A DNA stretch of 64,000 nt from Stichopus chloronotus (Eukaryota; Echinodermata; Holothuroidea; Aspidochirotida; Stichopodidae), in NCBI GenBank assembly GCA_021234535.1, contig CM037838.1, positions 19,971,009 to 20,035,008 of the forward strand, written 5' to 3'. The position numbers and the translations under genes were made by a program. The notes under the pieces were generated by a model. It had not been told where the DNA came from and searched no databases. It saw only the letters and a program-made list of their open reading frames with translations. Position 1 is the stretch's first letter, and each line of letters opens with the position of its first letter. Shown one piece after another: positions 23,691-36,253 of the stretch.

Positions 23691-25903
23691 TAACTGAAAA
23701 TCCTAAATGAAAATATATTCACAGGGGCGTATAGCCAGGGGGGTGATCGGGGCGGACAGGACTATGTAAGACAGGATTATGTAAGAGCCTAGCGATTTAT
23801 ACTTGAGCATGATGTTTTTGTAGTGTGGAGTGAATGTGGTTGATATTTCTACCCATTTTTCCCCCGGTCCTAGTGGCAATTTGGACAGTAGATGGACTAG
23901 TAGAATCCCGTCCAAATCGTGAGATAGACGAACACCGCAAGTCATAGGCCTATACCGGCCCAATAGGCTAAATGTGCATACTTTTATTTTTCTGGAATCA
24001 GGCTGGCTACGTCACTGCCATGACGTATCCTGAGACTGAATACTCTGCTCTATATATAACAAATGAAACATGCTTTAGACGAAACGCTACTGCCGTGTGA
24101 GGGTAGGAGGATGGGTGGGCCGGGGCACACGCCCAGGAAGATTCAAAACTGACGAGAAATTAAAATCATTACTTGAAAAGTAGGGATTCCTGGAGATATA
24201 TTAAATTCAAATTCAGCTTCCGAATGTGGCACCATTTTGCAGGCTAACGCACCCTCTGTGAGCTAAACGTTTCCAAAGGAGAGAGTGACACATTTTTCAT
24301 CATGTTGCTGGCTAAATATCACTACTCGCACAAGCAAGATCATGTTATGCTGCAAAATCAAACAATGCAACAACAAAAATTACAGTATCATGAAAAAGAA
24401 GCAGACTGGCCGTACTAATTCAGTTTGGGGTGACTGCATTTCCCTTTAATTGACGACCGAATTGAGTTTGTTTTGTAAAAAAAGTCTTATTTTCACAATC
24501 AATATTTATGGACACAGACTATATAAAGGCGGTGGGGACCGACGGGTGAAGCACTGGGCACATTGACAAATGAGTAATCCATCAGATCTAGTAGGGGAAA
24601 TTTCAAAACTTCCAATGACATAATTCGCCTAAGGTTTTCCATTCAACAAAATACTGACAGTCCTACCATTTTTAGGGGGTCAGTTGCTGTCGAGAATGGG
24701 AAGGACGAATACTTTACCAGGCTGATCTAGTACCTAAGCATTCCTAGGCGCGTTACGCTCCTAGCCGAGTGGCGTTCAATTGTGAGTCTTCCGCAATTCT
24801 GCCCAAGTCCAAAAACCTAAGTGCACAACTGCAGTACATGCAAAGCGCACTCTATTTCCATACCACACTATTTTGTTTCATATCAGCCATGACCTCATCA
24901 GCCAGCTCATTCATTTGCATAACATATCCCCCCACTCCCAAACGTAGTCGACGCCCCTAATTTTCAGATGTTCACCTTATGCTATCAAACTAGATCCTCA
25001 CCTATTTTACTGTTAGGAGGAATTTTCCTTCCTTATGATATATGATGGGCAAGGGCGACAAGAGTGCGTTTTCGGATTTTCCAGTGGCTTTGCTATGACC
25101 AATCCATTCACCATTTTGGTACAGTATCTTGTGTAAAGGACTTGTGAATGTCTTTTTATTTCCCTATTCATTCTCTCTAAAGCTAGAAGGGCGTACATCT
25201 TTGTTGTTTAATCTTTGGAAGGAAATTGTAGTGATTTAAAAAAAGATGCTTTAAACTTTCTTGCTTGTAGGTACATTTACAATGCAAGTAGCAGTCAGCC
25301 TGGTAACAGCAAGTCATTTGCCTGATAGTGAATTTGAAAGTTGAGGATCAGGTAGTCCCATATGGGCTCATCAACGTGAAGGACCCTAACCATGATAATC
25401 ATGGATAAACACCGGCGAGATCCGCCTGCTCTTTTCGATATAAAGTGTCCATGCAGAGGATATCGAGGCAGGGTGAACCAAACAAACCCCCAATGCACAC
25501 CCAAGCGTGAGTAAAGCATGATTCTTGCTACACCCCTGGCTGGTGAGACTGAATGGTCTAACAATCAAGGTTTTTTTTATTTGTAGCCATCATTCTGCCG
25601 CACTTTATATGCAATATTTTCCCTTCAATTCCTGTAGGCTACAGAAAGAAAGATACCCACCTATAAAATCATAGGCAAGATAAGTGGCACTAGGCTTGCG
25701 ACTATGTTTCTTTGGTTTATAGATTCAATTGAAGACTTTATTCATGTGGTGGGATGTTGAGGACATAATACATGGCAAGGAAAAATGAATCTTAACAATA
25801 AACATTTGGAAAATAATGAAAGAATGAAAAAAAAATGAAAAAAAAAAAGACAGTTAAAAATTCAGCTATACATAGAGCACTGTACATGGGAGTGAGTCAC
25901 AGA
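23691..25903. other. Intergenic, fragments of CAGTGGCG-type elements
   Basis: No gene recognised. A degraded left end (aggggcgtatagccagg) at about 23725 and a right end (ctggctacgtcactg) at about 24003 resemble the termini of the hAT-like family, but flanking target duplications do not match. A further end-like 'gacgcccct' lies near 24950. Confidence 0.4.
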
Positions 25904-26528
25904 CAGTGGCGTAACCAGCAGGGGCCAGGGGGCGGGAGACCCCAGAAATATATCTTGCCCCCCACTTGCCCCCCAAATGAAATTCTAAGGTTAAAAAATA
26001 TCGACAAAATTAGTGTAAGACAAAACTAGATGTTGAATGAATGACCACAGTCATGTAGTATATTTAGTTTGTAAATAGGACTAGCCGAATTAAGTTGTAT
26101 ACCGCACTAAAGAAAGTCAAGACCAAAATCCAAACAATAGATGCATGTGAAAACAATGAGCCCAGTCCCCACACTGTAGTAGTTTCAATACCAAGAAAGC
26201 CATATAATGATTCTGATTTGGTAAAAAGTGAACTTATAGCAATGAAAAATAAGCCATGAAATTGAGAAATTATCACTTGTGCATGGGAAAATTCAAAAGT
26301 GACTAAAAAAAAGAGAATACTGGGCTAATATTCACAGGGCTGAAGAGAGTGGGAATTGCCGTTTCCGGCAATCTAAGAAGCATTATTATCCAAAAATTTT
26401 CTTGGTACACTACGCGCTAACCGATGGTGGTGCTTCGCATAGATAGTGTCAATAACAGCTTGCCCCCCCCCACTAAAATCTTTGCCCCCCTCAGTCCCCC
26501 AAAATGAAAAAGTCTGGTTACGCCACTG
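25904..26528. mobile_element. hAT-like non-autonomous element with intact 8-bp target duplication
   Basis: The 625-bp element begins CAGTGGCGTAACCAG and ends CTGGTTACGCCACTG, so the terminal 15 bp are perfect inverted repeats. GTCACAGA at 25896-25903 is repeated exactly at 26529-26536. An 8-bp duplication is characteristic of hAT-superfamily insertion. There is no transposase frame inside. Poly(C)-rich subterminal stretches occur near both ends. Confidence 0.85.
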
Positions 26529-26536
26529 GTCACAGA

Positions 26537-27883
26537 TGAATAAGAAAAGGTATGCAGGGAGGAAGGAGGGTTATTCATCAAAAATAGGCTACATTATTCA
26601 AGCAGTGCAGCAAAATGGAATTTTATACAGAAAACTTGAATATCATATAATGTATTGTTTACAACATACATGTCATGTAATGTAATATAATGTAATGGTT
26701 ATATGCAATCTGAATGTAAACACATCCTTATCAAATAAATTAAATTCAATAAACATCACAACATATCTTACAGGGATAAAGCAGTAATGAAAAAAGTAGG
26801 CAATGGAGGTAAATAATAATAATATATAATAACTTTTGTTTCATTTATGCAGTACATTTCAAAACTTGTTAAAAAAAAGTTAACAGAAAGAGAAAAAACA
26901 AGACAAAATAAAGCAAAGGATCACTAACAAAATCAGATGAACGAATAAAAGGGAGAAAAAAAAACTTAATAGATATGACATAACCAGAATGAAAACATAG
27001 ATTATGGTCTGAAGATGCAGCACCGGAAATCAATTAAAATGCACATGTTTGTATCCACAATAGACAGCTGCACTCATGCAAGCATCAAAGACAGGCAATC
27101 CTTAGACTGATATGGAAGCACACTCAACATCGGATCTCCAAATTTTTTTTCATGTTTTCAGATGTAACAATTAAGCAAGGTCACCACCTTAGACTTTCAA
27201 TAAACTTAACCTGGTAGCCTTACTAGCTCTCAGAGAGAACACCTACCTACTCAATTACGAGATACGTCAAAGCTTCACTTTTTGAGATACTGACATATCT
27301 TGTGTGCAAGGTTTTCACGGTTTGGCTTTATAGAGCTGTTGAGCCCAAATGACCAATGATCACAACAATGAACCGAAGTAAGGTTTCTTCTTGATGCATC
27401 ACACCCACATACCAATTACGAGACCTTTCCAATTATCACGTTTGAGATGTCATATTTACAAGCATGGTATCATTAAGAAATGCATACGTTACTAAAATGG
27501 ACAGACACATATTTACACATAAGCCCAATAATGACCACAAAGTTTAATAACAATTTCTTTGAAATAAAAAAAGACGAAAAGTGGTCAAGGTATTCACAAA
27601 ATATTCAATACAAAATGTTTGCAGAGATTAGAAGTAAAATTCTCACATTCATAAAGCACAGTATATGTTAGTAGGCTATACATAAACCCTGTAATTCTTT
27701 GTCTACCAGTGCAGTTGCTACATTTCTGTAACCACTGAAGCACTTTAGGCATACGTAACACTTTTAAAAATGAATCGAGTGTTAACTAAATGGACAAAAA
27801 GCTTTGGCATTGATCTTCCATTGATCTGCAATCACCCAACACTATTCAATCAGCCAACTTAAGCACCAGCCGTGAAACTTCTG
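26537..27883. other. Intergenic; contains a degenerate copy of the dispersed 145-bp repeat
   Basis: No gene recognised. At 27228-27475 diverged units share 'gcaaggttttcacggtttgg', 'caaatgacc', 'cccacataccaattacgaga' and 'tatttacaagc' with the array at 15892-16610. No convincing poly(A) hexamer for the adjacent WD40 gene was found. Confidence 0.45.
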
Positions 27884-30800
27884 CTATTCCTTGTCCGATG
27901 ACGGGGTGTCCAAGAGAGCTTCCTGGGACTTGCTTTGACCCCTCTTTTTCCTTTTGTCTTTGAGAATGTTTGCTCCCCCTACAATCAATTTATCGTCAGT
28001 GCCAAACACGACACAGTGGACCTGCCCGATGGTGTTGTGCAATTCCATCGTTTTCGCGCAGTCTCCCGTCAAGACATCCCACAGTCTGCAGGTCTCATCA
28101 TCGCCAGCGCTCGCCAACATCGTCCCGCAGACGGTTGAAAGATAATGCCCGAACCCACCCTTCATGTCCCGTCAGCTCCTGAAGCAAGACCCCACCTTTC
28201 GGATTCCACAAGAGGATTTTCTTGTCATGGGAGCCAGAGGCCAACATACCCTGCTTGGAGAAGATCACAGAGTGTACAGCTGCATTATGTCCCTTCAGCA
28301 CCTGGCAGCTGCCAGCAGCCTTGGCCTTCCCGTAAGCCCAGAGACGGACGTCGCTGTCCCATGACCCGGTGGCGAGCAAGTCATCCTTAGCACTGAAAGC
28401 ACAGCAGAGAATTGCTTTTCTGTGACCTGTCAGGATATTCTGAGGTGTTCCAGTCTGGATGGTTCACATTCAAGAAAACAAGAACAAAGAAAACACATGT
28501 GTGTCTCTGTGAACACATGTTAGGTGACATATATGAAGAAAACAACAACACAAGCAAACCACTCCCACAAGTACATAAATAAGTACATACTTAACTTATG
28601 TCTGGTTCCTCTAGTTTTATCTTATATCCATCTTATACAAAAAGTGCCTTCGAGAATGTTTTTCTTAAAGCGCTGTACATACTGCAAGTAATATGGTTCT
28701 AACAACGGGGGGAGAGGATGTCTGGTGGTGACAAACTAGGGGGGAGGTGAGGGAAGCAGGCAAAGACTACAAGTCAAACCATGTACGACAGTTACAATTG
28801 GGGTTTAGTCTTGCTTCCATTTACTGGGTCCCTACTGAGAAGCTCCCATAGAGCTATTAAATACAGAAGAATTCATCTTGTGGCCAACCATGATGCTATT
28901 ACAGATGCAGAACAAGCCGCGGGATTAAGGAGATAAGCGCGAGTGGTCATTTCCTCATCTACACTACTTTCCTCTCTTTACTGATCCCTTTACATTTCCT
29001 CCCGTTTTATTACCCTTATCTCCTGAGGAATTCCCTTTGAAGTATCATCATGGTTGCCGACATTGATGCGAGAGTGTGAGGAGTCATTAATTGAAATGAC
29101 TGGAGAAAAACAAGACTAACCAATGAATATTCACGAGATGCTCTAGGGGCTCAGTTGTTTAAAGTTTGTCACAGCATTTGGATACTTACGTGTAATTTAC
29201 CACATATTACATATCTTTGAAAAACAAAAACTCTGGTCAAAATAAGAACATTGGTTACAAAGTTACATCACATCTTCCAGATTCTGCTTGGTGAGAAGTG
29301 GAATATTCATGAAATTTTTCAGAGTGATTTTGCGGCATTTTCCACACGTTTGGTCAAATGGTTATGAGCAGTTAGCATTATGTCTTCACTAGAGCCTAAA
29401 AATGGTGAAAGCTGCTTTGTCATCCATAACAGAAGCCTCACGTCCTTCTCTGCTGATCATCAATCATCGTCCGAAGGCTGTGGATTACTCACACTCGAGT
29501 GAACACAATCCAGAACCACCCAAAGAGGTTCACTGGCTGACCAACAAGCAACGATGGCACGTTGTCATTTTTTTAAAAAAAATACCACAAACTCATGATC
29601 GTTAGGAACGGAATGTCAGCAACCATGATGCTACAAAAGGACTTTGCTCTGCTTGTTCTCAATCTGTAATAGCTTCATGGCCAACAGATTCAAAAGTAGA
29701 AATTGAAAGCACTGTTTATGATAGAGGTGAGTAAAATCCCATCTTGCGTCAGCGAAAGATGCGGTATAAACAAAGAACAAAGAAGATCCGGCTATCCACA
29801 CTGTGAAGGATCGTCTACTGTCAAAATAAAGACTAAGAAAACGTCCTGTGGACCTTTCTTAAAGCAATGAAAACCATTCAAGCAAAAAGGCTGGGGTCTC
29901 ACATAATGATGATCATAAGTTTATTCCTCCATGCACTGTGTCATACTTTCTCTGTCTTTACATGATTATTACATAACATATGATATGCTTTTTATTACAT
30001 TTACATCTTACTATTTATGTACAAAATTTTTTGTATGTGGATATGGAAAATAAACTTGAAACATACAATGACCATTTGTCTTTGTTCTAAACTTTAATAC
30101 CAGTGGAGCAATTAGTCAAAGAAAAGGAATGCTTTGACTATGAGATAATAATGTGATTCATTGCTTGTTTTCGTTGTTTGTTTTATTTTTTTTTTTGTTC
30201 TTTTTTAACTTACTTTAAGATTCCAAACAATGGCAGTGCAATCCCATCCTCCAGAACAGAGCAGAGAGGCATCGTAGGAGAAGGCCACTGTTTCCACGCC
30301 ACTGGCATGACCAGTCAACTTCAGAAGGAGCTGAGCATCGCAGGTTTGCCACACATGTACGCAGCCATCCATGGATGCACTAGCTATTAGTTTACTGTTA
30401 CTTGATATTGCTACTCCCTTGATAGCCTCTGAATGGAATATTTTTAACAAAAAAAAAAAAACAAAGTTGAGCTATAATGTTATGCTATCTCTTTGCATTA
30501 TATATGAAGGTAATTTGGTGTGACTGTAGCTCACAGACAGGCTAAGATGAACATGGTTTGTAGCAAATGTAGGAGTACTTGAGAGGGAGCTTCGTATTTC
30601 TAAGGACTGCATGTCTATGGCATTCATTTGATTTGCCTTAAATACTTTGGACAGCGAAGTGCAAAATGACATCAAGAGGATGCTTAAAGGCTGTATTGCA
30701 TCACCCTAAGCTATATTTTTACCTCCCTGAAAGGAAAATTCTCAACTGGTTCTAAGTTACAGTACTCTTAGATTGTCAGCAAATTCGGAAAGATGCAGAG

Positions 30801-32659
30801 CAGCTCGTATTACACAGCGTACACAGGGATCCATTGTTTTGATTACACATGTGGAGGAATGTAAGACAGGCTGAGGGAGGGAGTAGAGGTAGGTGGTTAG
30901 GAGAATTGAAACTGTCTGGGGTGATGCATTACAGCCTTTAAATGTCACAGATTGGATCCTCTACCTCAACATACTACAAACAGGGTGTAAAAACAATGCC
31001 AAACAATCACAGCCTCTCTGGGAAATGTACAGAATGAAGCAAAGCCTAGAATACCTTTCTTCTTAAATGATGATTAAACTTACAGTACGGTATTCATGTC
31101 TTGAAAGCTGCCAGAATCCGATATATTAATCAGGCAGTTAGGATGGCTTGAACTTTGACCTACATGTCTGTTGTGTTGCATTCAAACATATCTTTACATT
31201 TAGACATTCAAAACAAAAATTATATGTATGATGAGGTGAATTTATGCAAATCACTGCATGGATAATTCCCAGCAAAATTGAGCAATCACAAGGATTAGCA
31301 CTCAGAGATGACACTGGATCATGGATGTATCAAAGAGCATCACCTCACCTTTGTGCCCCAGTAACCGTGTGACAAGTTGACCTTTGACCCTGTTGAAAAC
31401 TCTCACTCTGCCATCATCTGCACCAGTCACCATCATCTCCAAGTCAGGAGAAAAGTCCTAAGCAGTTGACCTTAAAAAAAGGACAGACTATCATATGAAA
31501 GACGTACTAAACATTTTATGGAAAACCTTTTCCACTGGTCTCAATTTCACATGCTACACATGAGAAACTTTCTGTGATTACATAACTGATCTGCAATGTA
31601 GGAAAAATTTTAACTAGGGCTGAAATTTTGAGTGCACTGCTTGCTTTCTGCTTGAGCATCTTTTCTGAATAGCTAGTATTGAGGAATGGTTGATTGAGCA
31701 AATGTGCAGCTTGGACAATATTGGCAATTGTAGCTCATATTTGGTGGATATCATAATGATAGTAAATATCAGATCTACCATTGGTGATAACACTGAGAGG
31801 TTTAGTTTTGGCATGCAAACCTTGAAGCCAGGAGGATTTCATCATCAGTGTGTTCCACTGAGTGAAGCAAAGGAAATTATTACTGGATGGCAGCAATATA
31901 CTTTCATATTTCACTGTAATAAGTTCACTTTAGACTATAAGGGAACCTCTTAAAGAGTTGTTTAAAATTCATGAAAAATGATGGAATTACATGACACTAT
32001 CAGGAAGGCCCACTGTGCTGTTTGTTACTGATGGTTATACATGCAACCTGCAGGTGGGGCAAGAGAAAAAGCCAGGTGTGTTACAGGACTTGGGAGGTAC
32101 TTTTTAAGTTTAAAGTTACTTGCATTGATTCCTGCACTAAAGAGTGCAGCAAGTTGGGGAACTTAACTTTTGTCGACTCCAGTCGACCAGACTGACCAAA
32201 CTGCATTTAATTGGTCATGACCTAGGCCTAGACAATGCCAAGAACTGTCTCAGTAAAGCTGAGGACTGACTTTGTACCATCAGCAAATCGAATTTCACAC
32301 AATAGGAATTCAGAAAATACAAAACAGTACTATGTACTGTCCACACAGCTGAAATGGAAGGCATCCTAAGCAGTTTGTGTTTTTATATATCAATACATTG
32401 TACATCATATTGTTACATGAACAACAACAAAATTTGCAATGCATCTCATTTTGTTATGAAGCCTTTCATGGCTCACTGGTCACTTCATCTCTTGCCAGTA
32501 AACGGCTTCTGGAACACTGTTTCTTGGGACTCACCTCATCCTTGTGTTTATGATATTCCTTAGTATCAGCATGACTGTAAGCATCAAGTACTTCCAACTG
32601 GGCAGCTAGCATGGTGCTATAATTCAGCGACTTCCAGAGCTGCAGTGAGTGTTCAGATG
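27884..32659 (-). CDS. WD40-repeat beta-propeller protein, four well-supported exons with two frame breaks
   Basis: Exons on the - strand: 32659-32535, 31470 (or 31457)-31349, 30428-30214, 28454-27884. They encode at least six tandem WD40 blades, with blade signatures HSLQLWK, FSPDLEMMVTGADDGRVRVF, LIASASMDGCVHVW, LCSGGWDCTAIVW, LLATGSWDSDVRLW, LASGSHDKKILLW and LASAGDDETCRLWD, then a basic tail ending LLDTPSSDKE. GH dipeptides occur at the expected spacing. The gene is presumably a cytosolic or nuclear scaffold; I cannot name the orthologue. Two places break the frame. Near 28121-28135, two bases appear missing between the GWVRALSFN and MLASAGDD segments. At 31459 an extra base follows the VNCL codons. 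Both are in well-conserved blades, so assembly indels or a decaying gene are possible. The 5' end is incomplete. Confidence 0.8.
29900..30060 (+). repeat. Possible retroelement 3' tail
   Basis: The stretch ends 'tatggaaaataaacttgaaa', resembling the 3' end of non-LTR elements with a short A/T tail. It lies in a WD40-gene intron. There is no adjacent reverse transcriptase, so this is weak. Confidence 0.25.
30688..30937. mobile_element. TTAA-flanked MITE, family A, copy 1
   Basis: A 250-bp element between TTAA at 30684-30687 and 30938-30941. The ends read AGGCTGTATTGCATCACC and, reversed, AGGCTGTAATGCATCACC. It lies in a WD40-gene intron. A second, inverted copy is at 34406-34727. It has no coding capacity. 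Confidence 0.8.
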
Positions 32660-35115
32660 CTGGAGAGATGATAACCAAGGAGATAATGGAAATCGTGTAT
32701 TGTATATTTATCACTACCTATCCCATAGAAATAGAATAAATCAGAATGACATCATGAAACAATGAGTGAAGCTCAAATTCTGTAAAGCAAAAGGTGTTCT
32801 CATGGAACCTTGTGACTCAAATCCAACTGAAATTTTACCATATTGCAGTATGACTTTCAAACAGCTAGATGTTGGAATACAGTTTTCCTTAGATATTATC
32901 AGGTTATCTCAAGAAATCAAATGGTTGCATTTCTTCTGTTTTCTCCCCAAAGATGTATCATGAGGTTATAAACAAACAAATTCTCAGGTCATGTGTGCAT
33001 TTTATACTGCAAATGTTGAAGACAAGGATCTTTTGCCTTACAGGATAGGGCACCACACATTATTGCCCAGCTTCAATTGTTCAGTGTGTGACTTTGTTAC
33101 CCTGACGTGATTCTAGTTTGTCTATTTCTATGATCCATCCCAACAATATACACAGCAAATAACAGTGTCTTGATCAATAATTAAAACTGAATTACAATTA
33201 GGTTTCATTAGATCACAGAAAAGCAGGATACCAGAATTAAATAACACACCTATACGGTTTATAAACAAGATTAAACACCTTCGTAGGGTTGCTACATACT
33301 TTTATAAGACCAAAGTGGGCCTCCGAACCTTTCCATTCCAGCAAGATTTCCTTAACATTAGAACCCTCACTTACAAAAATCACTAATTACTAGTTACTAA
33401 TTTAGGGGTAGCCTATATAGCCCTCAAACGGGGCTGTGCGTTACATTACATGGCTTTAGCTCATTACACTCCACGTTACGGCCCTTGAGAGGCTTTCACA
33501 AATTTCTAACCCATTAGCCCACCCTCGCCAGGGTTGTTATCTCTCTTGTTCACAAATAGCTTGCAGTAACGTTTTTTACCAAACTTTACACAAATGATCT
33601 CTGGTTCCGCATCCACCTATCTGCATAAGCTCCTTAACAAACTATGATGAGGAAATGGGTAAATTTTGACCCGAAAAACTGAATTGAACACTAAGTCAGT
33701 GTGCAATTGTACACCACATTTGGAAGCCTTCGAGTGGGTGAATGATGCTGAATTTTGCTGTTTCATCCTTTTAATGTTCACCAAAAGCAGTTTTATGGGT
33801 AGTTTTACATAGTAAGGAATCATTAGTCGCTCAGTATCATGAGTCTATCACTGTGTTCTAAACATCAGCACATTGTGTAAACGTGATACGATTTCAATGT
33901 AAACATAACTTAAAATGTATGTTCCTCAAACAACATCAAAGCAATTATTTGCATTTCATTTTTGATGTTCAAAGCAATATATGTTACTTCTGGCAATATT
34001 TTAAAGTTTCTGCTTACGTATGGACTAAAGATTTGCCAAAATTAGCAAAATTTGTGAATAAAATGTCTTTAATGAGGCATGTTTTGCATAATTTTAGAAA
34101 GAAAAAACAAAATTCTTTGTTTGCTTTGCTCTTTATTGTTAGTGACTGACTCAAGGTCACTTCATAAATCATACTTTTTCATAGACACTGCATTGTGCTT
34201 TGCAACCTTCATTTCACAATTCATTTTATATGGATTACTCAATCTTAACATCACCAAAATATAGCACAAAAAGACAGACACCTCACTAATTATTAACTAC
34301 TGCAACGTTTTATTGATTTCAGTAAATTTTTGCATATTTAATGATCCCAACGTTCGATAAGTGATCGATTCATGATACGCCCATTATAACAGTTACTGTT
34401 GTTAAAGGCTGTAATGCATCACCACAGACAGTTTCAATTCTCCCAACCACCTACCTCTAGTCCCTCCCTCAGCCTGTCTTACTGTACATTCCTCCATATG
34501 TGTAATCAAAACAATGGATCCCTGTGTACGCTGTGTAATACGAGCTGCTCTGCATCTTTCGAATTTGCTGGCAATTTAAGAGTACTGTAACTTAGAACCA
34601 GTTGAAAATTTTCCTTTTAGGGAAGTAAAAATATAGCTTAGGGTGATGCAAATACAATACGGCTAATACAGCATGACGTCAGAACTGAGCTACCATCGCT
34701 CTAATGTGAGCCGATGCAATACAGCCTTTAAGATGCACTTTCGTAGTATTATTTAGTTGTAATGAAAGTACTGTATGAATCTTTTTTGCTGAATGGAGGG
34801 GCATTTGCAGCAAAGGTACGGTTAGCTGAGTTAAAAATTTGTACTTCATGGGAAAAGCCTGTGTTTTAACTTGGCTGTTAGCAGTGTTTCTACTTGATCA
34901 CAATGATTGACAGTGGCACATTACACATGTGCCTGACCCGCGAAATTCAACGTAGCGTAACTAGTACCAATGTTGACGACAGAATTCAGTTGAAGCGTGT
35001 GGTTGTTATGGTAAAGAGTAAAAGAATAACATAACATTTTTACACATTCGACACAAAATATATTCCATCAAATACCTGAGATCAATTGAGAATAATGTTT
35101 TTGTTTCACATTTAC
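32660..35115. other. Large WD40-gene intron; at least one exon not found
   Basis: By phase, one or more exons should lie here, but no WD40-like segment could be recognised on the - strand. The stretch carries MITE copy 2. Confidence 0.35.
34406..34727. mobile_element. TTAA-flanked MITE, family A, copy 2 (inverted relative to copy 1)
   Basis: A 322-bp element bounded by TTAA (34402-34405, 34728-34731) with ends AGGCTGTAATGCATC and, reversed, AGGCTGTATTGCATCG. Its first roughly 220 bp are the reverse complement of 30688-30937, sharing 'caatggatccctgtgtacgc' and 'acctacctcta.tccctccc'. The extra 3' part after 34650 ends in a second, near-terminal copy of the TIR. Confidence 0.8.
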
Positions 35116-35186
35116 CTATTTGAGTGTTTCAGAAGCTGGTAGCATTTTTTATTGAAGACCTGTAGTGTCATTAGCTCTCCGTTCAT
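35116..35186 (-). CDS. Tentative 5' exon of the WD40 gene
   Basis: An ATG at 35186 opens MNGELMTLQVFNKKCYQLL and runs to a GTAAAT donor at 35115. The peptide resembles the outer edge of a WD40 blade. The exon ends in phase 2, while the next recognised exon (32659) needs phase 1, so at least one exon is missing in between. An in-frame TGA about 24 nt upstream of the ATG supports a first-exon reading. Confidence 0.35.
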
Positions 35187-35472
35187 CTTATCGAATACCA
35201 AAAAACGTCAGAGTCTGCCAGTCGGGTGTCCCATAAAAAGATGAGAGCCATCTCGCCAGAGAAATAGATCCATTCATCGCAAATAACGAAGTTGGTTGAA
35301 CGCATAATGCAATAGGAGTGATACAACCTAGTACAAGTCACGTATAGTCGACTCAAAAACAATCTATTTGGAGGATAGTAATGTAAAATCAATTATTCTA
35401 CCCATTCTCATTGACATATTTTGTATTTAAGGAAAGAGCCTCCTCGATTTTCTCTGAAGTAAGCCTCGTTAA

Positions 35473-36250
35473 AGGTCTGGTGACATGAAAATGACATTTT
35501 GAGGTCGGTGCATCAGACATTCAAAATGTTGAAAATAGCCACAAATTGCGTCAAAAATTGACGAATTTACAGGCAAATTAGTGTCTCACAGCTGTGTCAT
35601 GAATAAATATGCAAATTTGTGATGTCAGGAGAGGGACTCCCAGCAAGGAGGTTCTAAGAACCTTAGAACCTCCTTGGTACAGTTACTGTGGAATAGCTTT
35701 TGCACACTGTGCACAGTGAACACAATGCACAGTAAAGGAGAGCAAGACAAGTTTATCTCTATGCATGGGTGATTTTAATCCTGTTATCTGTATTTGCTGG
35801 TTCACACTTGAAACTAGGATGGGGACAGACACAGGACAATAGCGTTGTCACTCCATCCTTAGAACCTCCTTGCTCCCATGCAGGATATGTCTTATGTTAA
35901 TCCTTTGTTTATGAAACCTTTATTTCAAGGTCATTTGAGAATTTTATATGCCCAGAGGGTTTTATTTTGGAAGCATGTGTTTTCTCCTTCAAAAATATCG
36001 ATATCAGGCACCAATGTGAAACTCACTAATTAAGTAATTAAGATGGCAAAATATATAGGGTTAACAAAAGAAAAACTGACACTGTGCAACACTCCACGTC
36101 ATCCTGTTTTGCATTTTCTTCAGACTTTGAAAAGTCATATCTCAAAAACGGTAATAGATATAAACAAAATTCCAACGGATTTCACTGAGGGTTTTACTTT
36201 GTAATGTTTGCATGAAGGAAGCTCTTTTTTGGAGGCATGTCACACGTCCT
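35473..36250. mobile_element. TTAA-flanked non-autonomous element, family B, copy 2
   Basis: A 778-bp element bounded by TTAA at 35469-35472 and 36251-36254. The start AGGTCTGGTGACATG and reversed end AGGACGTGTGACATG form imperfect terminal repeats. Compared with copy 1 (3816-4344) it has about 240 extra bases near 35640-35880, bordered by copies of a CTTAGAACCTCCTTG motif. It has no coding capacity. Confidence 0.65.
35644..35872. repeat. Hairpin and third motif copy bordering an insertion in element B
   Basis: CAAGGAGGTTCTAAG (35644-35658) and its exact complement (35662-35676) form a 15-bp stem with a 3-nt loop. The complement arm recurs exactly at 35858-35872. The layout suggests a small palindromic element that inserted into the larger TTAA element. 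Confidence 0.7.
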
Positions 36251-36253
36251 TTA

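Noticed and set aside
23721..24018. Possible hAT-like element with aggggcgtatagcc and ctacgtcactg ends
   Set aside because: Flanking 8-mers do not match and the ends are too degenerate to define boundaries.
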